DNA from: Oscheius sp. JU75
Lineage: Eukaryota; Nematoda; Chromadorea; Rhabditida; Rhabditidae
Assembly: GCA_037178855.1 (NCBI GenBank)
Contig: JASJZC010000006.1
Location: 7,006,001-7,070,000 of the forward strand
Direction of reading: 5' to 3'
Length of the DNA: 64,000 nt
The notes beneath the pieces are model-generated. The model saw only the letters and a program-made list of their open reading frames with translations. It was not told the DNA's origin and did not search any database. A program made the translations under genes and the position numbers. Positions 11,508-23,294 of the stretch are shown here, piece by piece. Each line of letters opens with the position of its first letter. Positions within the stretch are counted from its first letter, which is position 1.

Positions 11508-14500
11508 TCAGAGAGAGGGAGCCGTTGCTAAGGTGGGAAGAAGACCGGCGGCTGCCAAACCACCTGGACCAAGGAGGGCAGCATAACGCTTCCACATCAT
11601 GTCCATATTCGTGGCTGTCGGAGTCACCCTGAAACTTTTCTCTCTCACTCTCTTTTGGACATTGATGTTGTTGTGGCGTCTCTGGACCGGTTGTCCATAA
11701 GGAGTAGCCTCTGGGAGGAACACGAGAGGCTTTTTACCTGTTTTTATTTGTGAATGAAAGAGGCGCGCGGGAGTAGTCAAGCATGTAAAAAGTTTGAAAG
11801 CATTTCGGATTACTGTAGGAACAGCATAGCCTCCTACCTATTGGTGTAAGTAGCTTGTTTCACGTTTCCCTGGAGCCTAAATGCAAAGGCCTCACAGTGG
11901 GATGTCTGACTCAAAAATTCCTAGACAAATTGCTTGATAGCTGAACTCGTTTTGCATAAAGCCTGGCACTCAATAATAAGGTCTAGCGGATATCTGTAGT
12001 TTCGAAACTGAAGATTTCCATGCTCCTTTTCACTAACGGAGAAATTCTCATTTCTACCCTTTACAGTCCTTTTTCTGAGAAAACCAGTGATTGGTCCCCA
12101 TCGCTTTAACAGTTTCAATCGTTTCTTGTCGTAAAAAAGCGCGAGTAGTCACGGGAAGGCGACGGTCCCGATGCCCAAAGTGCACCCAAGGGGACCGTCG
12201 CATTTTGAAAACCGGTCTACCAGAGAGAATGTGGGTATCGAGCGGAACGCTAAAGTCTTCAGAAAGAACGGCAAAACATTCTTACCGATTGGGTCGTCCC
12301 TCACGCAGAGTCCAATTCCGGACTTTGGCGTTGTTTTTCAGATGACTCAGGATGAGCTTGGCCTTGGTCAGTTGGGCCTCTTCGGGCAGAACATCCCATT
12401 TGAAGTAGCGCATTGTGGCCTCAACGACCAGACGAATCTGAAGATTTGGTTCAAACATCCAACGGAAGCGGTTTTCTTGGATAGATTGGCCTTCAAAAAG
12501 ATCTGCACTTTTAGATAAGCTACGGTAGCGGTCTGATTTGTAACGGTTCGGGGTCAGGCTGAGCGACTGTCTCGCTCAATCTGCCTCCCGAAAAGAACAC
12601 AAACCTTCGGAAGTTGTCTGGAGAGAAGATGGGCAGCTGTTTCTCCATGAAATGTCCGCAGACTGATCTGTACATTCCTCAGCTCATCATCCGTCACCGA
12701 TTCGCGTAGTATCTGCCAGGCAAACACCTGAAATAACCATTTTTATTTTTGGCCTACCCCCAGGGAAAATCTATTCTTTGCTACGGAGTGGACTGTGCCG
12801 CTGCAGCTCTCACTCGAAACTCACGCGCGGCAGGCCACATGGCTCAGAAAATATTTGGTTAGACTCGAGAAAAACAGGTAGAAAGACGGGTGTGGGAGAA
12901 AAGGAAGGAGGTAAGCAGCCAAAACACACGTCGGACGTGTGCCGAAGACTGGTAAAGGAGCGGATAACAAAGTGACTTGGGGTAGAAACTGGTTGGGGTG
13001 GTGTGAGTCGAGAGACTAGGGGATCTACTACCAAAAGATTTCAGTCGGACCAAGAAGACAAGACTCTTGTGCTTCTGACTTTGCCGAGATAAGATTTCTC
13101 CTCTACCCCTCATCCTGATTGTTGCATGCCAGAGCCAAGTCTCTCCCCTAAGGCATCGGGCCGCTGGTTCGAAAGATTCCACAAGAGAGACTTCCACCGG
13201 TTTACGCACGCTATAGTCTGTTTGTCTTTCATAATCTGCGGTCGTGGGAATCGCCGCCGGCTACATCTGTTGTAACCCAATGCACACACGGGGCTGCGCA
13301 CAGAGAAACATTTCGGACACTGGTTTCCTCGTCGTTGTTTAACTATGTCTCCCGGATCAGAGAAGAAGTCGACATCTTGGCAGAGATTTGACACTCTACT
13401 AGGTCATGTTTGTGTCAAATACTGGTAGTGCGCGCGAGAAATATGAGATAATTTGGTTTTTGACAGGTTACGCGCAGTAGTGGTGACAGATGCGACTCCA
13501 TTTACAGGAGGCATAAATTTGGGGGGAGAAGGCGGTTTTGGGAGTTGGAAACTGGGTTATTGGTTCAACACATTTTTAGAATTTCATAACCGTTTTTACA
13601 AAAAGTGTTTTCCAAAGGGAAATGTTCCAAGTTGTTTCCCCACCATTGTTCCCCAAAGAACCGTCCAAATTAACATAGACGCTGCATATTTAGTACTGTT
13701 GTTCACCCGTGATGGTCTATTGTACCGATATTACAACTGTAGCTGTTCTTTTGATCGAAGAAACGCCTTGAACCGGTTCGAGCGGTTACATTTTGAACCT
13801 CCTAGTAGCAAAGTTCCCTAGATTTTGTCTGCTGCAGACCGGTCTCTTATCTTGGCAAAAATGACTCGGAGGTCGTGAAGACAATGACCATAAAAAAGGG
13901 TTCGAATGAGGTGCTGTGTTCCGCACAAAACACCTGTCCCAGTTAATTTACTGGCCCTTTTATTGGGCGCCAAACCTATTTCGAAAAATAGGAGATGACT
14001 GACCTTCGGCTGTGTGGATTGGAAACTTCTGGCGGCTTTTTCAGCGGCTCTTTTCACGGCGCCTTCTGGGAAAGATCCCTCCATAGAAATATCCTTTTCC
14101 TCGGCCTGAATTTTTTTCTCAACTCTTCGATTTAGCCAACCCACATGTGCATTCTCCTTGTGGTGCTGACTGTCATCGTAGATCTCCTCGTCATTCTCAT
14201 TCTCACCCTCGGTCATGTCTAGATCTCCATCCGATTCCTCTTTGATTTCCGTCTTTGGACTGGCCTTCTCCTCACTGTTCCCGGCAGACGGACTTTCACT
14301 CGTGGCGGCACCAGCCGACTCCGAGACGATGGTTTGTGTGGGAGATGAGAAGATTGACGTGAGCCTGTGACGAAACGGTATTGGATGGACAGACAGGGCA
14401 ATATACCGTTGATCAGGTAGTCGAGTGGCCAAAAGCTCGAGAACGATGCTCAACTTGACATCAATGTCATTGAGACGCAGATGGAGATTGTTCAAGGCCG

Positions 14501-14605
14501 CCTTGGCTTCCGGATCCAGAAAGGATAACGGAGACAGTTGGGCCATAGCCAATAGGGATTCCAGATTGACAAAAAGGCTTGGAGCCTGAAGTTTGTTTTG
14601 TTAAA
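11508..14605 (-). CDS. probable nuclear protein, possibly with a BEN domain
   Basis: Exons were recognised by codon-like sequence and fitting splice sites. The first recognised exon (after AAACTTCAG) gives [20 protein letters not shown] and then a long Ser/Glu/Asp-rich segment with [19 protein letters not shown] and [18 protein letters not shown]. It ends QSTQPK at a GT donor; after a 1.3 kb intron the frame continues [36 protein letters not shown], then [19 protein letters not shown] and [21 protein letters not shown] last exon ends [20 protein letters not shown]. The [11 protein letters not shown] and R.....[11 protein letters not shown] spacing recalls the BEN DNA-binding/adaptor domain, but this is a weak match. 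The 5' end and the join to the last exon are uncertain. Confidence 0.5.
12159..12201. repeat. perfect 11-bp inverted repeat, 21-nt loop
   Basis: GCGACGGTCCC at 12159-12169 and GGGACCGTCGC at 12191-12201. GC-rich arms in a region that is otherwise AT-leaning, within the 3' part of the minus-strand gene at 11508-14605. Could form a stable hairpin in RNA of either strand. Confidence 0.75.
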
Positions 14606-16689
14606 CTTGAGAAAGAACGAGGACAAAAAGTGGAACGTCAAAATGTTTTTGTGCCTTGATAGTACCCATATAAGGTGAAAACCGGTCAGCTGTTTTTGAA
14701 ACTTGACTTCCTGGGCCACCCCACCCACAAAAACACGCGCCCGAGAGGATGAACCAAAGGTTGCAATCAAAAGAGGAGTCAAAAAAGCGACAAACAGCTT
14801 GCCAACGGCCAGGAGAGGAACGAGTTTTTTGGACAGAGGGGCGAGAGGGTTAATGGCAATGTTTTCAGGGGTTCAGGAGGAGGAGAAGGAGAACTCTTTG
14901 AGGGAAGAGACCAGCTTGTTTCTCTACTGAACAGTAAAAACAAAAAAGGACAGACTATACACTATTTTTGACAGATGTCCTTTGCAAAAAAGCTCTAGAA
15001 CACTGGTAAATGGTTTTCACACTTGTCCGAGCTTTGTTTCTCATAGTTGCAAAAGTAGTCGGACTCCACACATAGCCAGGATTCGAATATATTGGAAAGT
15101 GAGCTGTTTCCAAAAGAGTTGATTACAAACACCCTATCAGTCTACCAGTCGCTAATGACTCTGGCGAAGCTATCCACTGATATTTTTTGTATATTTTTTA
15201 TAATGAAATGTCAGACTCTTCAAACTCAACTTGACATGACTTTTCAAGGGAAACACTCGGCAAAAAAACTCCATGAAAGGGTTATTCTTTTCGAAGAAAA
15301 GCTGAAATATGTCGCACACGAACGTCTTTTGCTAACTGTAAAAGTAGGATAAGGGTCGGGGATAACCGAACATACTTTCACTCGTGCCGTCTATTACTTC
15401 AATAATTTTTAGGCGATCTCATTGTTAGGTAAGTCTGCTATTCTGTTAACGGTTTTCAAACAAGGAGCTTTGAGACCTGTGGCAACCTTAGAACTGAGAA
15501 AACTGGTAGAAAGGAGGTAGACAGTGTCTAGCCTAAGTGCTGTCAGACATAGTCATTTTTGGAAATGTTGCAAGATACGATCGGGGTAAAATTACAAAAA
15601 GAATTTGACTGAATGAGACAGAATTTTTCCCAAAACTATTAAATGCTTGGTGCCTCTGTTCCACTACAGCATTACCAAAACAGGACCAACAAGTTTCAAA
15701 GGAGACGCAACATATTTTTGTTGCAAAAAAGACCCAATCAACATCAACATGCACTCGAAAAGGAGCACGAAAGAGAGTAGAATCGCTACTAAAAATAGCC
15801 CGGAGTTTAGAAATTTGAACAGTTTCTAGAAAAAAAAAACTCATTGTCGCGCACTCCTTGCTCATAAAGTCAATATTATGACAGAGAGTTCCGGACAGCT
15901 GAGAGAGCGTGTGGCATGTGCCAGCTTTCTGAGAGAGCTTACGAAACAGTTAAAGTTTTGTTAAAAGAACTGACGGAGCCTGTCGGAAGGATCAAAGATT
16001 GGAAGAATAGACTGTAGAAACCTCCTAGAGCGCTTGATAAAGGATAACATGTGAAAACTATGAAAAATGAGACGGTAGGATAATACTATGGCTTGAAAAA
16101 AAGAGGCTAATATAAAAAGTGAAGTGATTTGGTCAGGCGGGGTGTCCCTCTGGAGTGACTCCGACCGAAGAGGAGCCGTCAGACCCCGCCCCCTTGCGTT
16201 CTCGCTACAGTAGTTCGCTAAACCACTTGGGTTAATGTGGTGAAAAGGGAGCGGCAGAGACTGATTTGAAAAACTAGTAGGAGGGGAAAAAGACGCGGTG
16301 GAACGTTAAATTTTAAACTGGCCGGAAAGGAGCTGCGAGTCTTTTTGTTGTTGTTTTTGAAGGTTAGATGCCAGGGGAACTGGAACAAGCAGGAGGGGGT
16401 AGTGTGGTAATCTTGTGCAAATGCCATGGGCGCAAAAACACTCAAAGCTTGCTGCCAGAAAACAGTCTTCGTTTTAGAATGCGTTGGTTTGGTACTCTTC
16501 TTGACTGTTAGTAAACTGAGAAAATGGGTGTTTTCTCGCCAGTAGAACTGAGCTTAGAAGCATTGAAGTCGATATATCCCGGTTGGAACCATATTTGATT
16601 TTGGAATCGAATAGTCGACGTGGATGACAAGCTTTGTGGTTCAACAAGAGAATTCGGGACAGTTCTAGAGGGACAGCTGAAGATACTAC
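14606..16689. other. gene-poor stretch, nothing recognised
   Basis: Upstream side of the possible BEN-domain gene. Minus-strand frame 14660-14782 (ARVFVGGVAQEVKFQKQ) might be a 5' exon of that gene, but this is not supported by a clear splice pair. The rest, including the frame at 15092-15352, shows no family features. Confidence 0.35.
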
Positions 16690-17200
16690 GAAGAAGTGGA
16701 ACATTTCTGTAAACCGGCTTAACGGATACAATGGGATATTGTCATCTCGGCTCTTTTCCAGATTAGCGGTCCTTAGAAATAAAGTGGTTCCAATAATTTT
16801 ATAGCGTTCCCAAAATAATGTAGTGGACCCAAAAAATAACAAGCAATGCGAGAGGGTTTCCATATTTCTAGAGGCTTAGTGCCACTACCAAATTATCTGG
16901 TCACGAGGTTTAGTCCCTAAGCTTGCACCTAAAATACTGTAAAATGGGTGTAAACTTAGAGGCTAAGCATGGTGACCAGGTAATTTTGCATTATGCCTAT
17001 AAATATATGGAATCAATCTCGCTTTGTTTTCAAAACACTATAATTTCCTTGTCCTGCACTTCTGGACCATATTTTTTCCCAGCTCCAGCACTACCAGCAA
17101 GCAATATGGCTGGGACCGCTATAATTCCTAAGGACCGCAAATCAGGAAAAGATCCGTCATCTCCGACAAAGTGACTTTCAAAAGGTTTGGAATTCCATGA
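16690..17200. repeat. long imperfect inverted repeat (fold-back element)
   Basis: The two halves are reverse complements around a short centre at about 16930-16945. Innermost arms: 16888-16929 against 16945-16988, with AAATTATCTGGTCAC facing GTGACCAGGTAATTTT. The match goes on outward: CCATATTTCTAGAGGC faces GCCTATAAATATATGG, GCAATGCGAGAG faces CTCGCTTTG, and AGCGGTCCTTAG (about 16766-16777) faces CTAAGGACCGC (about 17127-17137). Arms of roughly 200-250 bp with indels. No transposase is present, so this resembles a non-autonomous palindromic (MITE-like) element. Outer ends are approximate. Confidence 0.7.
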
Positions 17201-17681
17201 TGCGATAAGGACCGATCAGGGTGTCAAGTACTTGAAAACGTATTGTGTTTGAGCTGGAGAGGAGAGTGAGAGACATGCGAAGTCTTCTAGAGAGATGTGG
17301 GTTAGAATTGGCCACCTGTTCAATCGATTAACTGTAGGTTTCGAAATAGTTCCCCATTTCAATCCCTGTTGTTTGACCCAAGTAAACGTAAACATTTAGC
17401 CTTGCCGAAAGCGTGTAGTTTACAAACCGGCGTGTTTATGGCTGACGCGTCTTTGCTGGGGATCAAGCGGTCACAACAAACGACGCTGCCTAGAATGACA
17501 TGCGCTAAACCGGGACTTCTCAAGTACAGCCTACTACTAACTGGATGGCAGACTTATTTACTATGAATAACGCAAAGCATGGTCGATGTCAAAGCTTCCT
17601 GTAAACGCGAGAAAGACACAATCCACAACATCTAAAATGGTCACGTTATTGAACAGACATGGAAAAATGCTTCGTTATTTT

Positions 17682-19808
17682 TTAACAAATTTTAAACTCG
17701 ATCTGGAATCCGCCGAAAACTTGGCTCTCGTTTGTCACAAAGTCGATTCTTGTATTGTTAACAATTTGGAATTGTGTTCCGGCGACATCGATCCCAGAGA
17801 CACTAAAACAGTTGTTAACAGTTAGCGGATAAATTAAACAGTACCTGACTACTTCGACCCACTTGGCGTAACCGTTTTGCTGATAGAACTTGAGGATGTC
17901 TTTGTCAGCTTCAGTCTCGTGTTTTACTGTGAAACAGGTCGATATGCCTGGATCACTCTAAAACTGAAAAGTAAAGACAAACGGTAATTCCAACATTGAT
18001 GCGGATGCTGAACTGCTGGAAATTGCAGTAGCGATTCTTCTGGTAGTCAGGAGTTGTGAAGGATGAACATCCCGAGACAGGACAAAGAGGCCAATTGATT
18101 TGCTGTGAATTAGTCTTGGCAGTGTACGATGAAACCTGCGGCTGTGAACACACTAGAAGTAGCCTAGTAATTGAAAACGAAAACAAAACAAACAGTTGTT
18201 TCCAGCCTCTTGGCTCAAGAAGTAATTCTGCACGAAGCCTGGTACATCCGTAGTCTTGTCGGCACGCACAACTGTCCACGTCTCGTTCAATGCACCCAGC
18301 TCTTGAGGATTGAACTAAAGCTAGCATGATTACATAACCGAAAAAGATCTCACGTTAAAAGCCACAAAAATAGGATGAATGTTGTACTTAGTAAGATCGA
18401 CTCCGATCAAGTCTGTCAAATCGTTGGGTCTGAACATTACTTCTACAAAACAAAACGCTAGCCTTACGGGGATGTTGAAACGACGAGAAGAGTCCTTTGT
18501 GCTGTGTTTCTCGACGGTTCGTATTTGTTCCCTCTCACTGGATTGAAAGGACTGCTATCAGCAGTGAATTGGTTGATGGCACTGAACGGTTTTGTTTTTT
18601 CACAAGTTCGTTTCTACTAACTTTGTATATAGCGTTCTTCGGCTAGGGACAGTGGCCAAGTTTTTGATCTGGTTAGAAACGTCAGCAGCCGCTGCATCCC
18701 AGGGCTGAAAATAGACTTGGAACCGTAATTGTAAAATCTTTTACCATGAAGTAGGGCCCAGAATTAAGGTAGTTCAGTTGATACAGTGAAAGTCGAGTTC
18801 CCGTAACAGGAGTTTGGTCGCTGGTTGGGCTAGTAAAAACACTTGGACTTATCTCTTCTACTAAAGCGGAAGTGAAGGTTTGTGACTGAAACGCATGAGA
18901 TCTTTTTTGGAAAAAAACATACATCCTTTAGGTCGGCTGCGGTGTTAGGTTCATTGTTTCCAGTGTCCACCATAATGATAAGATCTTGTGAGATCAGAGC
19001 AGGGTTAATCGGATAAGGTCCAGAGTACGTCGGTCTAAACAAATTTCATGTATAGGGTCTTGAGGTATAAACTACGTAGTGGTAGTCGGAGAATCTGTAG
19101 CAGGTAGAGTTGCTGCCGTATCAACACTCATAGAAGAAATGACAGAACCCGGTCCCGTGGTATTGATTACAACAAGCAGATACTGTCCAGTTGAAAATTC
19201 AGATGGCCATGGGCTGTCAGATTTGCTAATCCTAAACAAAAGTCTGCATCCAAAAAGATCAGTGGTTTTCAGCTCTCTACATTAAAATAAATCTTTACGT
19301 AGTGGAGTATGCCTACTTGTTCCCCTCAATAACCCATTCGAAACAAGAATTGAGCTGAGCTGCACTCGGACTTTTCAAGGCGAACTCCGCAAAAGTAACG
19401 TCCCTTTCTTCATACATACCCTAGCATGAAAGGTGTCAGTTGTGCCCCGCTGGCATCAGAATTGTAGATGTCAATGGTTCCAGTCACCGAAGAATCCCAA
19501 ACATGCTGAGTGTAAGCCTATATAGCGCTGTTCACGTTTTATCCGATTTTGACCCACTCCTATTCCCAAGGCCGGGTCGCCGCTGTTTAGATGTATTAGA
19601 CATCTTTTCGGACAGCCTTGGCTTGTACTGGTATCATACGCGTTCGTGATCCATAATGTTTCTGACTTTAGAGGTGGCTCCAGATAGGTCTGGTTCTCAT
19701 ATTGACATTCACAGTCTCCATAGACACCTAAAACTTTGCTGTTCGAAATACGAAGAACTGTATATTACCTGTGGCCAAGCCCAAGAGAAATAGGACCAGC
19801 ATCTCCAT
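17682..19808 (-). CDS. secreted VWA and CUB domain protein (copy 1)
   Basis: Exon 1 encodes a signal peptide (MEMLVLFLLGLATG). A Cys-rich CUB-like N-terminal part follows (GVYGDCECQYENQT, GCPKRCLIHLNSGDPALGIG), then a von Willebrand A domain beginning around LISQDLIIMVDTGNNE, and a C-terminal CUB domain whose last strands are NESQVFGGFQIEFKIC before the stop. The metal-site motif reads D-T-G-N-N rather than DxSxS. The same exon order is found in the gene immediately upstream (20218-22341), so the two are tandem paralogues. Such proteins are common in nematodes, often secreted by the gut or skin, but no specific role can be read from the sequence. Exon joins in the middle are approximate. Confidence 0.8.
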
Positions 19809-20217
19809 GACAAATCGATGTCGGGTGTGGCTCCGAGCGTTATCAACGAAGAGTCTCTATCGTGGTCGTAAAGGAGCCGAAGTCTTCCGCCAAAAAGACG
19901 ACCCCTCCCTCAAATCCGGAATCTTTTAAAGGCTGGGTGGAGTTGGACAAACACAGTCATAGCCCCTGATAAGCGTTCAACAAACCGAGATCAAAGAAAG
20001 AGGAACGTCGAATGGTTTTGTTGCAACAATCTCCAAGCTTGATATCTTTTTTGGTTTGACAGCTGGTCCTGTGATCCTTTCTAAAAAAAGGAACCACAAA
20101 ACCTCTTTGCAGACTCTTCCGTCTTATCAGTCCTTCAAAAGAATCCTAATCACATTCACAGCAGAACAACTGATTTCGGCGCCAAAAGACACATCGCTTT
20201 GAGCCCTTTTTATTATT

Positions 20218-22341
20218 TTACACGTTGGTAGGACCAGATGAGGTGATTATCTTGTAGGTGATATTGAAACCGCCGAAGACCTGGCTCTCGTTGGAAGTGA
20301 ACTCGGCGGTGACTGGGCCCATCGTGGAGAAAGTGGAAGGACCAACATCTGCTCCCGATAAGCTAAACATGTTATTTATTTAAGTGGATTCAGTGTCTAC
20401 CTGACGATTTCGGTTCCGTCGTCTTGGTAGAAGTTCAGAATGTCCTTTCCAGGTTCCAGTTCATAGGTGACGGTGAATTGTTGAACTTCATCAGCACCAA
20501 CCTACAACTGTCTACGTAAGTTTGTGAGCTGTGGCCCAATGACAAGAAAAGGAACTGTTCGTCCATTTGTTAGACACAGTTGTGAAGTCTTGAGCCAAAG
20601 ATAGAAACTGGGAAAACTCACCTGGAACCGGTACGACAAATGCTGGAAGTTACAGTACCGTCCAGTCTGGTGATCCTCATCCCATGAGTCCTTCGCGGAT
20701 CGGTAGTTGGAAGGATGTGTAAAATTATGTTCAATGTATGATGGCATTTCGATTGTAGTATTGACGTTGCAGACTAAATTCAAAAATCAAAAAGAAAATC
20801 TCCTAAACTACCATTGGTAGCATCCAGGAGATAGTCATCGAAGAAACTTATGACACTGTCATTCAAGTTGTCGATTGTCGGAACACTCGTAACACCCCAG
20901 AACGGAGCCAACTTTGCCTTTATTTTGCTCACATCATAATTTTGCATCTGGAAAACGAAGCGCAAAATAATCTACCTGATACTGGGAGTGAACTCACACC
21001 GTATGCAATAAAGACTGGATGAACATCGAGTGCAGTGAACTTGCCTTGCATAGTTAAATTAGCAATGTCATCCAAATCAGTGGGTCTGAATGAAGGAACA
21101 TGTCCAAAATATCATCTAAAACTTACACAGAGCTGGCCACGATTATCAACATTCGTTCCGCTGTTGGTCTTGAACTCTGTTCAGGAGCAGGGTTATTAAC
21201 CAAGAAGACTGACTGCGTTGGATCAAGGAGATCGACCAGGCATCTGGAATTGTTGTCTTAGACTTGAAAAGCGCTCTTACTTGTAGTAAAGCGTAGGAGT
21301 ATTAACCTGGAACAGGTTGCTGATTTGGCTGGAGATGAAAGTAGTGCCTTGATTCCAAGGCTGAAACGAGCTGACTGTAACTCCAATCGAAGCTTACCGT
21401 TCCAATAAACTTGTCGTTGACACTTGTCAGAAAACGGAGTGTCATTCGGCTCCCCCAAGCGGGAGCTACGCTGGCACTCTGGGCAAAAACGGTGTTCGGA
21501 TCGAAAGCATTCACGATGGCAGCAGCCAGAATCTTGGATTGATCAAAAGCTGTGGAATTTGAGCCTTCATTGCTACCTCCGTCGACCATGAACATGACGT
21601 CGAGAGAGACCAGACTGGGATTTTTTGTGTAGCGTCCGTTGTATGGTGTTCTAGAATTGATTGATACGAGTATTCTCTCAAACACTTACGTCGGAACTGG
21701 CGGTTTGGTCGTCTTCCTTGGAGCAGCTGTGGTTCCGAGCGAAGTTCGGTTCATTCCCACGATTATTGTCCCTAACATTTGTTTAAAACACGAAACAACA
21801 AATTGGACCTGGCTTGACGACGCTTAGCTCCACACAGACGTATTGACCGGTGGATTGGAAGGATTTGTCGGTCGGATTGTTGTAGGTCGCGCTGAAAGAC
21901 TCTTCGTTTTAACTTAATAGGTAGACAGCATTGATATTTCCTAGCTCACTGACTTGAAAAGCAGAATGTTGCTTTCGACTCCATTGGCGTCGCAATCGTA
22001 GACAGAGAGACTGTTTTTTCCTCCATCGTTGTCCCATTTAAATATGTGATAGTTCTTCAAGTATTCATTGATCCGGACAGAAACTCTTACTTACACCAAT
22101 TCCCTTATTAGGATCACTGCTATTTAAGAAATATTTACAGCTGCCTATACACGGAGTATAGTCCGGTGTTGTAGGGTTCTGGATGTAGAAAGTCGGCCAA
22201 TTGTTCGCATCGTGTTCAGGCGGAGGCTGCGTCAGATAGGAGCAGTTGCACTGAGCCCATGCTCCTAAAGATTTGAATGAGGATGATAACAAAAAAAAGA
22301 GAACCTGAGACTAGGAGAAGAGCTACGAGAAGATGCAACAT
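20218..22341 (-). CDS. secreted VWA and CUB domain protein (copy 2)
   Basis: Signal peptide MLHLLVALLLVSGAWAQ, then a Cys-containing N-terminal CUB-like domain (CNCSYLTQPPPEHD, CIGSCKYFLNSSDPNKGIG, KSFQSTGQYVCVELSVV), a Thr/Pro-rich linker (TTAAPRKTTKPPVP), a VWA domain (LVSLDVMFMVDGGSNEGS, then VDLLDPTQSVFLVNN and FTALDVHPVFIAYG) and a C-terminal CUB (GRYCNFQHLSYRFQ, NESQVFGGFNITYKI). The metal-binding motif reads D-G-G-S-N, lacking both serines of the canonical DxSxS. More than ten short introns. AATAAA directly follows the stop. Tandem with 17682-19808; the 410 bp between them (19809-20217) contain no gene and probably the promoter of copy 1. Confidence 0.87.
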
Positions 22342-22790
22342 GCGAGCGTGACTGTATCAATCGACAGGGTGTGTCGGTGCTATCACTACTAATCTCTTAA
22401 GCCTCCGTTCTTTATCAAGTTCTCTTTGTCGACTAGTTTTCATTCCGTATTGAAAGACAGTCGCCAAGAGAAAATAGACACTTGATCACAATTCTTTGGG
22501 CGAGAGAACAATAGTACGACGACACTGAGGACACTCATGGACTGGAGTTCTAAGACCGCATAGCCTCGTCTTAACAATTGTTAGCACCCGGGTCTGAAAA
22601 GTTCAAATTGGTTCGATATTATGTATATTTTTGTATGACGAGCCTATTTGGAAACATACTCGAAACTCGTCTGTTTTTGCTACGTGAACTCCTCGTGCTG
22701 GCTGCTGTTTTCGAGCCCTAACATAAACTGAGTGAGAGGCATAAACATTCGAGCTTGACGCTGTTTGATTTGACAGATGGCTAGTTAGAA

Positions 22791-23294
22791 TTAGCAAGTA
22801 TCAATCGGACAGCCTGTGGGTTGCTCTGATAGAGACGGACTATTTCTCACTCCAAATATACGCAATGTTTTAGGGATCAAGACGACATATTTGAGGTGTC
22901 CTGCAAAGTTGTAGAACAGACGAAGGACAACAAGTTTGCAGAACATCTGGAAGTTCAAATATGGCGTTTGGGGGCCGAAAACAGGCCGTTTTGTGGAGAT
23001 TTCGGGTTAAATTTTTGTACAGAAGTAGTCTCTGATGTGAGAGACGATAACAGCTGACAGATTTGGAAAACTTACATTGCAATGAGGACATTTCATTTGT
23101 GCCGAATGTTTGCCCAACTTGAGCGTCATCGGTGGTATAGAAATATCTGATTTGATATCGACAATTCCAGTAGTCATTGATGAACAAGAACGGAGGCTTT
23201 TCGCGATCGATGAATCAATGCGTGGCGCAAACTTGTCGGAGGAAAATATCACACGGATATATAAGGCGGGAGAGGGCTGTGAGACAGTTTTCAC
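22791..23294 (-). CDS. hypothetical protein with a CPHC motif
   Basis: Minus-strand exon reading down to LGKHSAQMKCPHCN, where a strong donor GTAAGT follows. An acceptor CTTCCAG about 140 nt on opens a second frame in phase (MFCKLVVLRLFYNFAG...) that runs about 70 codons to a stop at 22791. The segment before CPHC resembles the start of LITAF-type zinc-binding domains, but the second CxxC of such domains is not seen. The opposite strand also has an open frame of 139 codons over 23110-23529, so strand assignment is uncertain. Low confidence. Confidence 0.25.

Noticed and set aside
13453-13821. 122-codon plus-strand frame inside the long intron of the 11508-14605 gene
   Set aside because: No ATG at its start, no splice support, no family features; antisense to a gene.
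16474-16863. 129-codon minus-strand frame
   Set aside because: Overlaps the left arm of the fold-back repeat and has no family features.
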